Assembly (NCBI GenBank): GCA_928722015.1
Contig: CAKMWI010000008.1
Span: forward strand, 186,001 to 250,000
DNA from: Candidatus Gastranaerophilales bacterium
Lineage (GTDB): Bacteria; Cyanobacteriota; Vampirovibrionia; Gastranaerophilales; Gastranaerophilaceae
DNA: 64,000 nt
Direction: 5' to 3'
How positions within the stretch are numbered: the first letter of the stretch is position 1; each line of letters starts with the position of its first letter. Shown one piece after another: positions 42,555 through 51,822 of the stretch. Under the pieces are notes generated by a model. The model saw only the letters and a list, made by a program, of their open reading frames with translations, did no database searches and was not told the origin of the DNA. The position numbers and the translations under genes are program-made.

Positions 42555-44120
42555 TTATTGTTCAAGTAATCGTTTACTTTCTTGTATAAGAAAGTCTTTG
42601 CCTGGCTTTATTTCAATAAAATCCCAAGGAAAAGTTTTATTGTAGGCATAATTTTCAGTAGCATAATAATCAGTGTTTATACCTAGTTTTTTTGCGGCTT
42701 TTTTGAATGCTCCAAGTTTAGCTCCTGATTTATAGACTTCAATGATGTAATCTGTAAGTTTAGCATCCCCTCTGGATAATACTGCCTGATAATAATCCCA
42801 TTTTGCACTTGATATGCTTGCTTGAATACCTAACTTATGAAGTTCTTTTCTTAAATATAATGATTTTTCTTCCAGTGATTTTTCATCATCTCTACCAAAC
42901 CATTGGAATGGAGTGTTTGCCTTTGGTACGAACGTTGAAAATCCGAATGAAATATCAAAATCTTTATATTTTGCTTTAATTCTTTTTGCAAGGTTTACTA
43001 TTTCTTGAATATCTTCAAATGTTTCGGTTGGAAGTCCTATCATTCCATAAAATTTTATCCCATGTAACCCGCACTGTTTTGCCACTTCTATTGCATTGTA
43101 GATTTGTGTTTCTTCAAGATTTTTGTTTATAACTTTTCTAAGTCTTTCACTACCTGCTTCTATTGCTAAAGTAAGATTTTTTTGTCCTGCATCAACAAGT
43201 GTTTGAACTACTTCCGGAATGAATGAGTCTACGCGAAGCGAGGATACACTCATTTCAATGTTTTTACCATTTTTGATTTTATTATCTATGTATTTACAAA
43301 TGTCTTTAAATCTCGGGTGTGCAGTAATTTGTGCCCCAAGAAGTGCCAGTTTGTTTGTGTATTTTAGTCCAAGTTCTATTGTTTCTATTATTTTCTCATA
43401 TTCAACAAACCTGATTGGTAAATTCATATATGAAGCCAGGCAAAAACCGCATCTGTTTGCGCAGCCTCTTTCTACCTCTAATATAAATGTATTTGAAAAG
43501 AAAGCATTTGGACTTATTATTGGAGTATAGATACATTCGGATAATTTCTTTGTTATTTTTTTTACGGTAGTCTGTTTTAATGAAGGAACATATATTCCTT
43601 CTATCTGGCTGAGTTTTTCTAAAATTTCTTTTTTAGTTTTGTTTTTATTTTCTTTGCATATTTGTATTGCTTCGATATTTATATCTTCGCCATCGCCAAT
43701 TATCAGAAAATCAAATATTTCTTTATATGGTTCAGGATTAGATGTGATAACCGGTCCACCGGCAAATATTAACGGAGCTTTTTCATCTCTGTCTTTTGCT
43801 TTAAATTCATATTTATTCCAATCCAAAAAGTGGAATATTGAAAGAAAATCCATATCAAACGTAAATGAATATCCGATTAAATCAATTTTATCCTTATGTA
43901 TTTTTGTGGTTTTTGTGTCTGAGTATATTCGTTCAATATTTACGCCATCCAGCATATCAATTGATTTATAAAGCCACAAGTAGCCTAATGATGATAAAGC
44001 AAATGATTCCGGTCCGGGGAATGCAAACCACATATTGAAGTCGTAATTTCTTGTAAGTTCGCGGTTATATAAAAATATTTCATTGTTAGTTTTCAATATT
44101 TGACTCCAATTCTTTTGCAT
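42555..44120 (-). CDS. B12-binding-type radical SAM protein
   Basis: A 521-residue radical SAM enzyme of the TIGR03960-like group. The N-terminal Rossmann-like (B12-binding-type) domain is at about 30-150 (PGPESFALSSLGY, DLIGYSFTFD, APLIFAGGPVITSNPE, DGED). The radical SAM core begins about 210, with GCANRCGFC (Cys220, Cys224, Cys227) binding the 4Fe-4S cluster, and ends with GLPTETFEDI. The C-terminal part (from about 400) is family-specific. The substrate is unknown; the second, tRNA/RNA-binding half found in some fused relatives is absent. Its start overlaps the AI-2E permease gene by 35 bases. Confidence 0.8.
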   Translation of the reverse strand: MQKNWSQILKTNNEIFLYNRELTRNYDFNMWFAFPGPESFALSSLGYLWLYKSIDMLDGVNIERIYSDTKTTKIHKDKIDLIGYSFTFDMDFLSIFHFLDWNKYEFKAKDRDEKAPLIFAGGPVITSNPEPYKEIFDFLIIGDGEDINIEAIQICKENKNKTKKEILEKLSQIEGIYVPSLKQTTVKKITKKLSECIYTPIISPNAFFSNTFILEVERGCANRCGFCLASYMNLPIRFVEYEKIIETIELGLKYTNKLALLGAQITAHPRFKDICKYIDNKIKNGKNIEMSVSSLRVDSFIPEVVQTLVDAGQKNLTLAIEAGSERLRKVINKNLEETQIYNAIEVAKQCGLHGIKFYGMIGLPTETFEDIQEIVNLAKRIKAKYKDFDISFGFSTFVPKANTPFQWFGRDDEKSLEEKSLYLRKELHKLGIQASISSAKWDYYQAVLSRGDAKLTDYIIEVYKSGAKLGAFKKAAKKLGINTDYYATENYAYNKTFPWDFIEIKPGKDFLIQESKRLLEQ

Positions 44121-45132
44121 TTATTGGAGAAAGGTATAGTTCATCAATTAATACACAAATAGTAGCTGCAATTGCCGGTGAAAGTATTACTCCCCATACT
44201 CCTAGAAATTCCTCTGCGGCAAATAGTGCTACCATAATTGTTATCGGATGAAGTTTCATAAATTTGCCAAATAAAAACGGTCTTATCATGTAATTTGATA
44301 TTTGTTGTATAGCAAGGAATAATACGATTGCCATAATAATTTTGCCGGTTCCCAGCGGAAATGCAATTGCAACTATTACCGCAATCGAAATTGTAGGGCC
44401 TAGTATTGGTATAATTTCGCAAATACCTGCTATTAAACCTAATAATATAGGATATTCTATTCCTAACAGTGCAACTTCCACAGTTACCATAATACCTACA
44501 GTAACCATTGACAATACCTGAGCTCGTACATAATTACCGACTTTTGAGGTTATATTAAACAGAATATAACCAGCTTTTTCTTTAAGGTCTGGTGGGAAAA
44601 ATTCTAGGAATTTTCCTCTTAAGTAATCTTTATCTACTAGTATGTAATAAATAAACATCGTAAGTGCAAGGGTAACAAATATTGCTTGAGCTGCTGACAT
44701 TGTGAAGTTTACCCCTTGATTAAGTACATTTTGGGCAATGTTAGAGGAAGCATGCGCAAGATTGTCCATCGGTATCAGTTCAGCTATAGTATGTCCGTAA
44801 AGTTTTGATTGAGTTATAAAATTGTAAAGATTTGCAGCTTTTTGCGGCATTATAGATATAAACAACTCAATTTCTTTATAGCACATAACAATTATTGGTA
44901 AAATCAGTGCAAATAATGCAATAATAGCAGTTAAAACGATAACAGTTGCTGATACTGCACGATTTTTTATTTTCTCTTGCAGTTTGTTTACGAATGGATT
45001 TAGTGCTGCTGCAAATACAAAAGATGCAAATAGTATCATCAATAATCCATACATCTTTGGGATTAAAAACAGTATAAGTATAGTAAGGATTGTGAAAATT
45101 ATTGTTTTAATATTCAAAAATTTCTTTATCAT
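44086..45132 (-). CDS. AI-2E family transporter
   Basis: A 348-residue membrane protein of the TqsA/PerM family with about eight helices. The pattern includes the N-terminal helical pair, a long amphipathic periplasmic segment (about 100-140), and the conserved GLIAGICEIIPILGPTISIAV and PFLFGKFMKLHPITIMVALFA blocks. Members export small metabolites or ions; the autoinducer-2 role is proven only for a few. It overlaps the radical SAM gene and is translated ahead of it from the same transcript. Confidence 0.88.
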   Translation of the reverse strand: MIKKFLNIKTIIFTILTILILFLIPKMYGLLMILFASFVFAAALNPFVNKLQEKIKNRAVSATVIVLTAIIALFALILPIIVMCYKEIELFISIMPQKAANLYNFITQSKLYGHTIAELIPMDNLAHASSNIAQNVLNQGVNFTMSAAQAIFVTLALTMFIYYILVDKDYLRGKFLEFFPPDLKEKAGYILFNITSKVGNYVRAQVLSMVTVGIMVTVEVALLGIEYPILLGLIAGICEIIPILGPTISIAVIVAIAFPLGTGKIIMAIVLFLAIQQISNYMIRPFLFGKFMKLHPITIMVALFAAEEFLGVWGVILSPAIAATICVLIDELYLSPINAKELESNIEN

Positions 45133-45372
45133 ATTATATATTCTTTCTATGTTGCTAATTTGATGTTTGAATAATACAAAAAATAAATTTATTTTTCAAC
45201 TGTAAATATAGGCGTAAATACTTGAATAGATATATGTTTATATAAATTATATATACTTAATTATTTACTTAGTTTGTAATATTTCTTTACATTATTAAAA
45301 TAAAAAGGCAATTATCAATTAAACAAATACTTTATATAATTACGAGGACACTAACACAAGGATACTAGAACA

Positions 45373-45954
45373 ATGGGTTTCTTATTAGGCGCATTTGGAA
45401 AATTGGCTGCCGGCAGTCGAGTCAGATCACTGCAAGCAAAAATGATGCGTATTCAATCTAGATTGAGACGCGCCACCCGCGATGCTGCCGATATGGAAAA
45501 AATGATAAATAGACAAGAAAAAGCTGCATTAAACAGCTTAACTTGTCAATCATCCATGGCTATGAATATGGCTAAACAGGGATTGATGAGTTCTATCTTT
45601 GGTTCTGGTACTGCGGCTGCTTTAATGGCCAAGGTTAATAGTGGTACACAATTGACAACTGATGAAAATACTTCTTATCAAAACTTGATGACTCAATTTA
45701 ATCAAATGTCAACTAATATGTCTGCAACTTGTGAAACTTCAGCTGCAATGCAAAAGCAGCAAATTCAAGATTACTTCGAGCAGATGAGAGAATTGCAACT
45801 CGAACCGTTAAAAGACGAAGAAGAATTGTTGCAATCAGAAAAAGATTCTTTGGAATCTCAAATCCAGGTTGCTCAAGCAGATTACGAAGCTTGCAAGAAA
45901 ATGGAACAAGCAGATGCAAAGAATTTGGCACCAAGCTACACAGGAGCAGCTTAA
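45373..45954 (+). CDS. coiled-coil secreted-type protein, unknown function
   Basis: A 193-residue protein with a short hydrophobic/basic N-terminus (MGFLLGAFGKLAAGSRVRSL). The body is helical and Met/Gln/Ser-rich with three cysteines (LTCQSS, ATCETS, EACKKM), and a coiled-coil runs at about 125-180. It lacks a classical signal peptide. In layout (Met-Gly start, helical ends, Gln/Asn-rich) and in having TGTAAT 98 bases before its start it recalls the MGMSASQAR family, but the sequence is not clearly related. It is ended by a strong hairpin. Confidence 0.5.
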   Translation: MGFLLGAFGKLAAGSRVRSLQAKMMRIQSRLRRATRDAADMEKMINRQEKAALNSLTCQSSMAMNMAKQGLMSSIFGSGTAAALMAKVNSGTQLTTDENTSYQNLMTQFNQMSTNMSATCETSAAMQKQQIQDYFEQMRELQLEPLKDEEELLQSEKDSLESQIQVAQADYEACKKMEQADAKNLAPSYTGAA

Positions 45955-45970
45955 TAAAGGATTTTATGCA

Positions 45971-46002
45971 AAAGAGCTCTCGGGATCCACCGAGAGCTCT
46001 TT
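45971..46002 (+). terminator. terminator-like hairpin
   Basis: A perfect 13-bp stem AAAGAGCTCTCGG (45971-45983) / CCGAGAGCTCTTT (45990-46002); the T-run after it is short. Confidence 0.7.
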
Positions 46003-46087
46003 CAGTTTATAAATAAAATTTTATTATACTTTATTAAATTCTGTTAATCAATTTTACAAATTTTATATTATGGGATAAAATATAGAC

Positions 46088-47152
46088 ATGGAAAATTTGA
46101 GTTTAAATGAGAAGATTAACGAATTAGTCGTTAAGATGGCTAAAGAGCCGGATAATATTGAAAATTATCATCACTTATCAGAATTGTATTTGCAGCAGCA
46201 GGATTATGATAAGGTTATGTCTGTATTGGACAGCCTGTTAGCAATAAAACCTGATGATGTGCAAGCATTGGTAGGTATGGGAACAATGTGGTTTTATGAA
46301 CGTGATTTTAGGAAGTCATTGTCTTATTATAATAAGGCTCTTGAAATAAATCCTAAAAACTTTTTGATATATTACAATATTGGTAATGTATTTGCGGAGT
46401 GGAAAAATTTTTCTAAGGCATTGTTTTATTATAACCGTGCTATTGATTTAAATTCTGAAAACCCTGAAATTTATAATGCAATTGCACTCTTATATCAAGA
46501 CATAGAGGATTATGTTGAAGCTAAGGCCTATTATGAGAAGGCTTTATCGTTGGATCCAGAAAATGTAAATGCTCTTATTGATATGGGGAATGTTTGCTTT
46601 AAGCTTTTTGATTATGAGACTGCTCTAAAACTTTTTAAGAAGGTTTTTGTTCTTAATCCTGATAATGAGCTTATTGCTGTTTGTATAGCAAATGCTCTTA
46701 CTTTAATGAAAGAAAGAGAACAAGCTTATTCATACTATGAAAAAGCCCTTTCTATGACTGATGATAAATACCGGATTTATATTTGTTATGCCATATCGTT
46801 AACTGAATTTAAAGAGTTTGATATGGCTGAAGAAATGTTCAAACGTGCTATTGAATTTGATTCGAAAAAATCAAATGCTTATGTTCTCTTAGCTAATTTA
46901 TATTCAAATTCTGATAGAATTAAAGAAGCTATTGATTTATACAGAAAAGCTCTGCAGGTTGAACCTAATAATCCTGAAACTTATACGTTGCTTGGAAATG
47001 CTCATTTCTTGGATAATGATATAGAACAGGCAATTTCTTCTTATCGTGCGTCAATAAGCCTTGCTCCTGATAATGATGAATACAGACTTATTTATAGTCA
47101 GGTAATGGAAGATTATGTATCATCAGTTCGTGGAGTAGGTAATGATGCGTAA
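46088..47152 (+). CDS. TPR-repeat protein
   Basis: A 354-residue protein made almost wholly of tetratricopeptide repeats: about nine 34-residue units from residue 20 to 340, such as YYNKALEINPKNFLIYYNIG. There is no signal peptide or catalytic domain, so it is a cytoplasmic protein-binding scaffold. Its stop lies 11 bases inside the Tic20-like membrane gene, so the two are co-translated and may act together. No Shine-Dalgarno is seen before the ATG. Confidence 0.85.
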   Translation: MENLSLNEKINELVVKMAKEPDNIENYHHLSELYLQQQDYDKVMSVLDSLLAIKPDDVQALVGMGTMWFYERDFRKSLSYYNKALEINPKNFLIYYNIGNVFAEWKNFSKALFYYNRAIDLNSENPEIYNAIALLYQDIEDYVEAKAYYEKALSLDPENVNALIDMGNVCFKLFDYETALKLFKKVFVLNPDNELIAVCIANALTLMKEREQAYSYYEKALSMTDDKYRIYICYAISLTEFKEFDMAEEMFKRAIEFDSKKSNAYVLLANLYSNSDRIKEAIDLYRKALQVEPNNPETYTLLGNAHFLDNDIEQAISSYRASISLAPDNDEYRLIYSQVMEDYVSSVRGVGNDA

Positions 47153-47552
47153 CTATCACACCCCTGTAGTTTCTGATAGAATAGTTTCTTTTTTGAGCTA
47201 TATTACTGCCGGGTGGGCTGGTTTAATTTTTTGTGTAATTTTGTATTTTCGAAAAAAATTACCTTCCAGATTTTTAAGATTTAATGTGTTTCAGTCTATA
47301 TTTATATCATTATTGTATTTTATTTTATGTATGGTGTTAGGCTTTATATTTGATTTACTTTTACATGTCCCATTTATAAATTATCTTGTATCGCAAATTT
47401 TATTAATTTTTAACAGACCTGTTTTTTATGATTATTCTATTATACAAATTTTTATGATTGGATTATTCTTGTATATGGCTTTGTTCTCGTTATTCGGAAG
47501 ATATCCAAGAATTTATAAAATTTCGTCAATAATAGATCATGCTGCAGGCTAG
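47142..47552 (+). CDS. Tic20-like (Ycf60/DUF4870-type) membrane protein
   Basis: A 136-residue protein with four membrane helices. I recognise the Tic20/Ycf60 pattern: SDRIVSFLSYITAG at the N-terminus, the signature SRFLRFNVFQSIFI between helices 2 and 3, and the C-terminal SLFGRYPRIYKISSI. Tic20 is a channel-forming part of the chloroplast inner-envelope translocon, derived from a cyanobacterial protein whose own role is unclear. DUF4870 proteins look similar, so the assignment is tentative. It overlaps the TPR gene by 11 bases. Confidence 0.55.
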   Translation: MMRNYHTPVVSDRIVSFLSYITAGWAGLIFCVILYFRKKLPSRFLRFNVFQSIFISLLYFILCMVLGFIFDLLLHVPFINYLVSQILLIFNRPVFYDYSIIQIFMIGLFLYMALFSLFGRYPRIYKISSIIDHAAG

Positions 47553-47637
47553 TCCTAAAAATTTTATCTTTATAATATTAAAACTAAGCTGACTAAATTT
47601 ACAATGAAAATTTCGGCTATAAGTTCTTAATATTCTG

Positions 47638-47667
47638 TTGACAATTAACTTTGCTTGATGTTTGATA
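47638..47667 (+). promoter_or_regulatory. possible promoter/leader of rpsL-rpsG
   Basis: TTGACA (47638-47643) with a weak TTGATA (47662-47667) 18 bases on. The 130-base leader that follows includes a CGAAATTTTCG hairpin (47691-47701) and may hold an r-protein control site; no specific motif is recognised. Confidence 0.35.
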
Positions 47668-47795
47668 GATATGTACTAGTCGAAATTTTCGTGCTGGATT
47701 TGACGGTTAGTATAAGATGTGAAGTCGAGACGCGAAGCCCAAGCTCTCAATAGGACTTATGCAGGGCAAATTTGGTAAAATTAAAAGGAGAAATT

Positions 47796-48182
47796 ATGCC
47801 AACTATTAATCAGTTAGTACGCGAGGAACGCAGAAAGCTAAAATCAAAAACTAAATCTCCAGCTTTGATGAATTGTCCTCAAAGACGTGGAGTTTGTACA
47901 AGGGTTTATACTACAACCCCTAAAAAACCAAACTCAGCACTTAGAAAAGTTGCCAGAGTCAGATTAACTAACGGATTTGAAGTTACTTCTTATATTCCGG
48001 GTATCGGTCATAACTTACAAGAACACAGCGTTGTTCTTATCCGTGGCGGTCGTGTTAAAGATTTACCTGGTGTTCGTTATCACATTGTTCGCGGTACTTT
48101 AGATACTGCAGGTGTTGCTAACAGAGCTCAAAGTAGATCAAAATACGGTGCTAAAAGAGATAAAAAAGGAGGTAAGAAGTAA
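47796..48182 (+). CDS. rpsL: 30S ribosomal protein S12 (uS12)
   Basis: Ribosomal decoding-centre protein of 128 residues. The start is at 47796 behind AAAAGGAG; an upstream in-frame start at 47772 is rejected because [12 protein letters not shown] is the universal S12 N-terminus. The conserved [20 protein letters not shown] and the [18 protein letters not shown] segments are present; PKKPNS has the usual Lys at the streptomycin site. Its stop overlaps the rpsG ATG by one base (TAATG). Confidence 0.98.
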   Translation: MPTINQLVREERRKLKSKTKSPALMNCPQRRGVCTRVYTTTPKKPNSALRKVARVRLTNGFEVTSYIPGIGHNLQEHSVVLIRGGRVKDLPGVRYHIVRGTLDTAGVANRAQSRSKYGAKRDKKGGKK

Positions 48183-48652
48183 TGTCAAGACGTTCTAAAC
48201 CTGCAAAAAGAATTCCTTTAGCTGATCCGGTATATAATAGTGTTGATATTTCTAAATTTATCAACAGAATTATGAGACGTGGAAAAAAATCTTTAGCTGA
48301 AAGAATTTTCTATGCTACTATGGAAAGAATTAAAGAAAGAACTAATGAAGATCCAATTGAAATTTTTAAGAAAGCTATGACAAATGCTACTCCTTTATTA
48401 GAAGTTAAAGCTCGTCGTATTGGTGGTTCTACATATCAAGTTCCTATTGAAGTTAAAGCTGATAGAGGTTTTGCATTAGCTTCTTCTTGGTTGATTGAAG
48501 CAGCTAAGAAAAGAGGCGGCAAATCATTTATCGAAAAATTAACTAATGAATTGATTGATGCTTCAAATGCTCAAGGTTCAGCATGTAAAAAACGTGAAGA
48601 TACTCACAAAATGGCTGAAGCAAATAAAGCATTTGCTCATTACAGATACTAA
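48182..48652 (+). CDS. rpsG: 30S ribosomal protein S7 (uS7)
   Basis: Ribosomal head-assembly protein that binds 16S rRNA. It has the standard 156 residues, with DPVYNSVDISKFINRIMRRGKK near 14-35, the central RRIGGSTYQVPIEV and the C-terminal KKREDTHKMAEANKAFAHYRY. It is translationally coupled to rpsL. The usual str-operon partners fusA and tuf do not follow: a terminator comes 22 bases after the stop and the next gene is on the other strand. Confidence 0.98.
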   Translation: MSRRSKPAKRIPLADPVYNSVDISKFINRIMRRGKKSLAERIFYATMERIKERTNEDPIEIFKKAMTNATPLLEVKARRIGGSTYQVPIEVKADRGFALASSWLIEAAKKRGGKSFIEKLTNELIDASNAQGSACKKREDTHKMAEANKAFAHYRY

Positions 48653-48674
48653 TTTATTGGTTTATAATTTTAAC

Positions 48675-48700
48675 AACGGCACTTGGATACAGGTGCCGTT
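48675..48700. terminator. terminator after rpsG
   Basis: An 8-bp stem AACGGCAC (48675-48682) / GTGCCGTT (48693-48700), followed by a T-rich stretch on plus. It also overlaps the 3' end of the converging Hcp-like gene. Confidence 0.7.
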
Positions 48701-50309
48701 ATTCTTTTCTAATTTTTTCTAAATCATTATGTGGTGTATCTGTTAAATTTATGCTGTATTCGTTTCTAAATGTATCAAATACTGAAGGATTTACAAGCAT
48801 CGGAGGACAGGTTGCCATATAAATATTCTTTGCTTTTACGTGTTTCAGCATAACAATATTAGAAATTGTCATAACATCACAAGTGGTAAAGAAGAATACT
48901 ATTTTATTACTGTCAATCTCGTATTTTTCAAATATTTGGTGGATTATATTTATCGCGAGAGGATTATAATTTCCAATATTAATTGTCAAAACATTATCTT
49001 TTTTACTTTCAAATGAAAAGCTTAAGGCAAATTCTTCTGGTTTTAATAAAGAAAAGAATTCTTTAAAATATTCTTTTTGGATTTCTGAGTATGGATTCAT
49101 ACCTATAATGTATAGTTTTTTGATTTCATTTTTTTTCAGGCGTTCTGTTAATTTATTTATTTCATTATTTAATTCGTCTTCATTATAACCGAGAGGTGTA
49201 TCATCCTTTATTTTTCCCTTAGTGAATCCTTTTGCCTTTTCTGCGCTTTCAATGAGTTCTGAATAGTTTTCATTTTCAATTTTTACAACCCCTTGATGTA
49301 TTATGTAATCATTTGAAAATAACCTTCCCCTGTATAAATATTCAGTATTACTTCTGGAATTTTTAGTTAATAGTATTGAACCTGGAAATGTTGCAAAGTC
49401 CAGTATACAGCTTTCTGTTGTATCCCCGTAGTGTCCTCGCAGGTTCGGATATTGTTGGAATTCTTTTAGCGCATGGACTATTAATAAGTTGGAGTGAGTG
49501 TATACATCTATATTTTTGTCTTTTGTTTCGTTTAGTATATTTAGTAAATCTGCAAAGTTATTTCCCGATACAAGAATTGCTTTACCTTTTCTTGTAGAAT
49601 GAGATACGTTGACTTTTGAAATCCCTCCAAATTTTTTTAATAAAAGTTCACTTATTTCAAACTGGAGTTTGTTATCTATTTCTGCAAGTTCTGATATACT
49701 GTCTTTAATTTGCTTGTTACTTACTTTTCCATGATTAAACATATCAAGTATGGTTAATATTTTTTGATAAACATTGTCATCAAAATCTTTGAATTCGTTT
49801 AATTTTATCAGATTCATGGATGCACTTTTCAGGAGAATTTGTAAAATTGAAATAAGATTTTTTTGGCCGGAAGTTAATTTATTATATTTTTCTAAAAATA
49901 ATTTTTCTCCTTGGGCTATTGCTTTTGATACAGTTGTATTTTCATTAAATTCCAATTGGTTTTTTAAATCTTTAGCGAATATTCCTTTTTGAGTGCAAAT
50001 TTCATGATACGCTTTTTTTGCTTCAGTATATAGTTGATAATCTTTTGCAAGTATTGCATACAATTGTTTTTCACTAAATTCATTTATTGAGACTAAACTG
50101 GCTAAATCATTGATAATCTCATATTTTATTGAAACGTTATTAGCTCCTAACTTTTCGAGTTTTATGATATAATAAGCAAGTTGTTTTATAAAATAAATTA
50201 TTATTACTTGAAGCGAGGCGATATTAGGAGCGATAGAACATGCTCCTCTGGAGGTACATTCATTTGTATCTATATAAGTATTTTTAAATTCATTATAATT
50301 ATTATACAT
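48699..50309 (-). CDS. hybrid-cluster-protein (Hcp) homologue lacking most cluster ligands
   Basis: A 536-residue protein of the Hcp/prismane fold. ILVSGNNFADLLNIL (245-259), DVYTHSNLLIVHA (269-280), FPGSILLTKNS (308-318) and NIYMATCPPMLVNPSVFDTF (495-514) align with the Hcp motifs ILVSGH, VYTHGEMLPAH, FPG-ILMTTNC and the C-terminal LP-FLSPNVL block. At the hybrid-cluster positions I see Asn250 for His, Asn274 for Glu, Ser318 for Cys, and SFS/GNY where the later Cys ligands (LACGK, GQCND) are expected. The N-terminal CTSRGAC (Cys18, Cys24) keeps only two cysteines. It is probably not a hydroxylamine/NO reductase. It is coupled to a glutaredoxin. Confidence 0.65.
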   Translation of the reverse strand: MYNNYNEFKNTYIDTNECTSRGACSIAPNIASLQVIIIYFIKQLAYYIIKLEKLGANNVSIKYEIINDLASLVSINEFSEKQLYAILAKDYQLYTEAKKAYHEICTQKGIFAKDLKNQLEFNENTTVSKAIAQGEKLFLEKYNKLTSGQKNLISILQILLKSASMNLIKLNEFKDFDDNVYQKILTILDMFNHGKVSNKQIKDSISELAEIDNKLQFEISELLLKKFGGISKVNVSHSTRKGKAILVSGNNFADLLNILNETKDKNIDVYTHSNLLIVHALKEFQQYPNLRGHYGDTTESCILDFATFPGSILLTKNSRSNTEYLYRGRLFSNDYIIHQGVVKIENENYSELIESAEKAKGFTKGKIKDDTPLGYNEDELNNEINKLTERLKKNEIKKLYIIGMNPYSEIQKEYFKEFFSLLKPEEFALSFSFESKKDNVLTINIGNYNPLAINIIHQIFEKYEIDSNKIVFFFTTCDVMTISNIVMLKHVKAKNIYMATCPPMLVNPSVFDTFRNEYSINLTDTPHNDLEKIRKE

Positions 50310-50550
50310 GGCTGTCCCTGCTTATATTTTTTTCTACATATTCAATAATTTTGTCTGAATCATATATTTTATCATTCGTATCTTCATTATATAAAAATGG
50401 AACCTGATCAATTCCTCCAATTGATAGAAGTCTTAATACATTATCATTGTTGCTGGTATCAAATTTGTGATATTTAATATTATGCTCTTTCATATATTTC
50501 ATGACTTTTTGACAATAAGGACATGTGTCCAGTGTATATAAATCAATCAT
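50302..50550 (-). CDS. glutaredoxin
   Basis: An 82-residue dithiol glutaredoxin: IDLYTLDTCPYCQKV with the active-site CPYC at 10-13, the cis-Pro motif QVPFLY, and IYDSDKIIEYVEK near the end. It reduces disulfides or glutathionylated thiols, with a low-molecular-weight thiol or thioredoxin reductase as donor. It overlaps the Hcp-like gene by eight bases and precedes it on the same transcript, so the two probably work together in redox or nitrosative defence. Confidence 0.88.
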   Translation of the reverse strand: MIDLYTLDTCPYCQKVMKYMKEHNIKYHKFDTSNNDNVLRLLSIGGIDQVPFLYNEDTNDKIYDSDKIIEYVEKNISRDSHV

Positions 50551-50673
50551 TGTTCCCTCCTTCTTTGAGCTAATTATAAAATATTATTGGGATAATAAAT
50601 TAGCTATTTGATTAGTCTTTATATTTAATTATTTGTTGTTGCAAAACTTAAGTGTTTATACTAAACTGTGCCT

Positions 50674-51801
50674 ATGAATAAGAAGAATATATTATTTATT
50701 TTTGGAACAAGACCGGAAGTTATAAAACTTGCACCTGTTATATTAGAGCTAAAGAAATATCCGGACAAATACAAAGTTATTCTCTGCAATACAGAGCAAC
50801 AAAAAGAATTATCAAATCAAACATTGAGTTATTTTAATTTAAAGGCTGATGTGAATTTGGATTGTATGCGTCCAAATCAATCTTTAGCGGAAGTTCAATC
50901 AAGAATACTTACAGCACTTGATGGTGTTTTTGCCCATAATAATATTGACGCAACTATAGTGCAAGGTGATACGATGACAGTATTGTGCGGTGCTTTAACA
51001 AGTTTTTATCGTAAAATTCCAGTCTTTCATGTTGAAGCAGGACTTCGTTCTTATGATATTTTTGAACCTTTTCCTGAAGAAATTATGAGGCAAATGACCT
51101 CCAGAGTTGCGGAATTAAATTTCGCACCCACTGAAAAAAATAAAAAAGCTTTATTAAAAGAAGATATACCTGATAATAAAATATTTGTTACAGGTAATAC
51201 TGTTATTGATGCATTATTTTGTTTGTCTGACGATACTATGAATAAAGCTGAAAGTTTTTATTTATCAAATAAGATTCCGGTTGATGATAAGTTGATATTA
51301 ATTACTGTTCACAGACGTGAAAATCACGGAAATAGAATTGACAGAATTTTGGATTCTATTGAGTATCTTGTAAATAAATATACTGATCATCATTTTGTGA
51401 TACCTGTTCATCCAAATCCAAATGTTAAAGATAAAATATATTCTCGCTTGGATAAGTATAAAAATATATATTTATTAGCACCTTTAGATTATCCTTATCT
51501 TGTTTACTTAATGAAGAATGCAAAACTTATTTTGACAGATTCAGGTGGTATTCAAGAAGAGGCTCCGTCTTTTGGCTGTCCGACTCTTGTTATGAGATAT
51601 GAGACTGAACGCCAAGAAGGTATAGATGCAGGTGTCTCAGTTTTAGTCGGAGCTGAGTATGATAAAATTGTGGGATTGAGTTCTGAAATTTTAAATAAAT
51701 CACGTTCTGAGTCTCGTCTAAAGGTTCAAAATCCTTATGGAACCGGTGATTCTGCAAAACGTATTGAAGCTATTATTTCTTCATATTTTGTACATCACTA
51801 A
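50674..51801 (+). CDS. wecB: UDP-N-acetylglucosamine 2-epimerase (non-hydrolysing)
   Basis: Interconverts UDP-GlcNAc and UDP-ManNAc for surface polysaccharide. It has 375 residues with FGTRPEVIKLAPVI at the N-terminus, VQGDTMTV, the VEAGLRSYD motif, the catalytic-site FPEEIMRQMTSRVAE, TVHRRENHG and LTDSGGIQEEAPSFG. All family catalytic residues appear in place. I start it at the ATG 50674; a GTG six bases earlier is possible. A TATACT at 50658-50663 implies a very short leader. It is monocistronic. Confidence 0.93.
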   Translation: MNKKNILFIFGTRPEVIKLAPVILELKKYPDKYKVILCNTEQQKELSNQTLSYFNLKADVNLDCMRPNQSLAEVQSRILTALDGVFAHNNIDATIVQGDTMTVLCGALTSFYRKIPVFHVEAGLRSYDIFEPFPEEIMRQMTSRVAELNFAPTEKNKKALLKEDIPDNKIFVTGNTVIDALFCLSDDTMNKAESFYLSNKIPVDDKLILITVHRRENHGNRIDRILDSIEYLVNKYTDHHFVIPVHPNPNVKDKIYSRLDKYKNIYLLAPLDYPYLVYLMKNAKLILTDSGGIQEEAPSFGCPTLVMRYETERQEGIDAGVSVLVGAEYDKIVGLSSEILNKSRSESRLKVQNPYGTGDSAKRIEAIISSYFVHH

Positions 51802-51822
51802 ATTATTATAATAAAATAAAAA

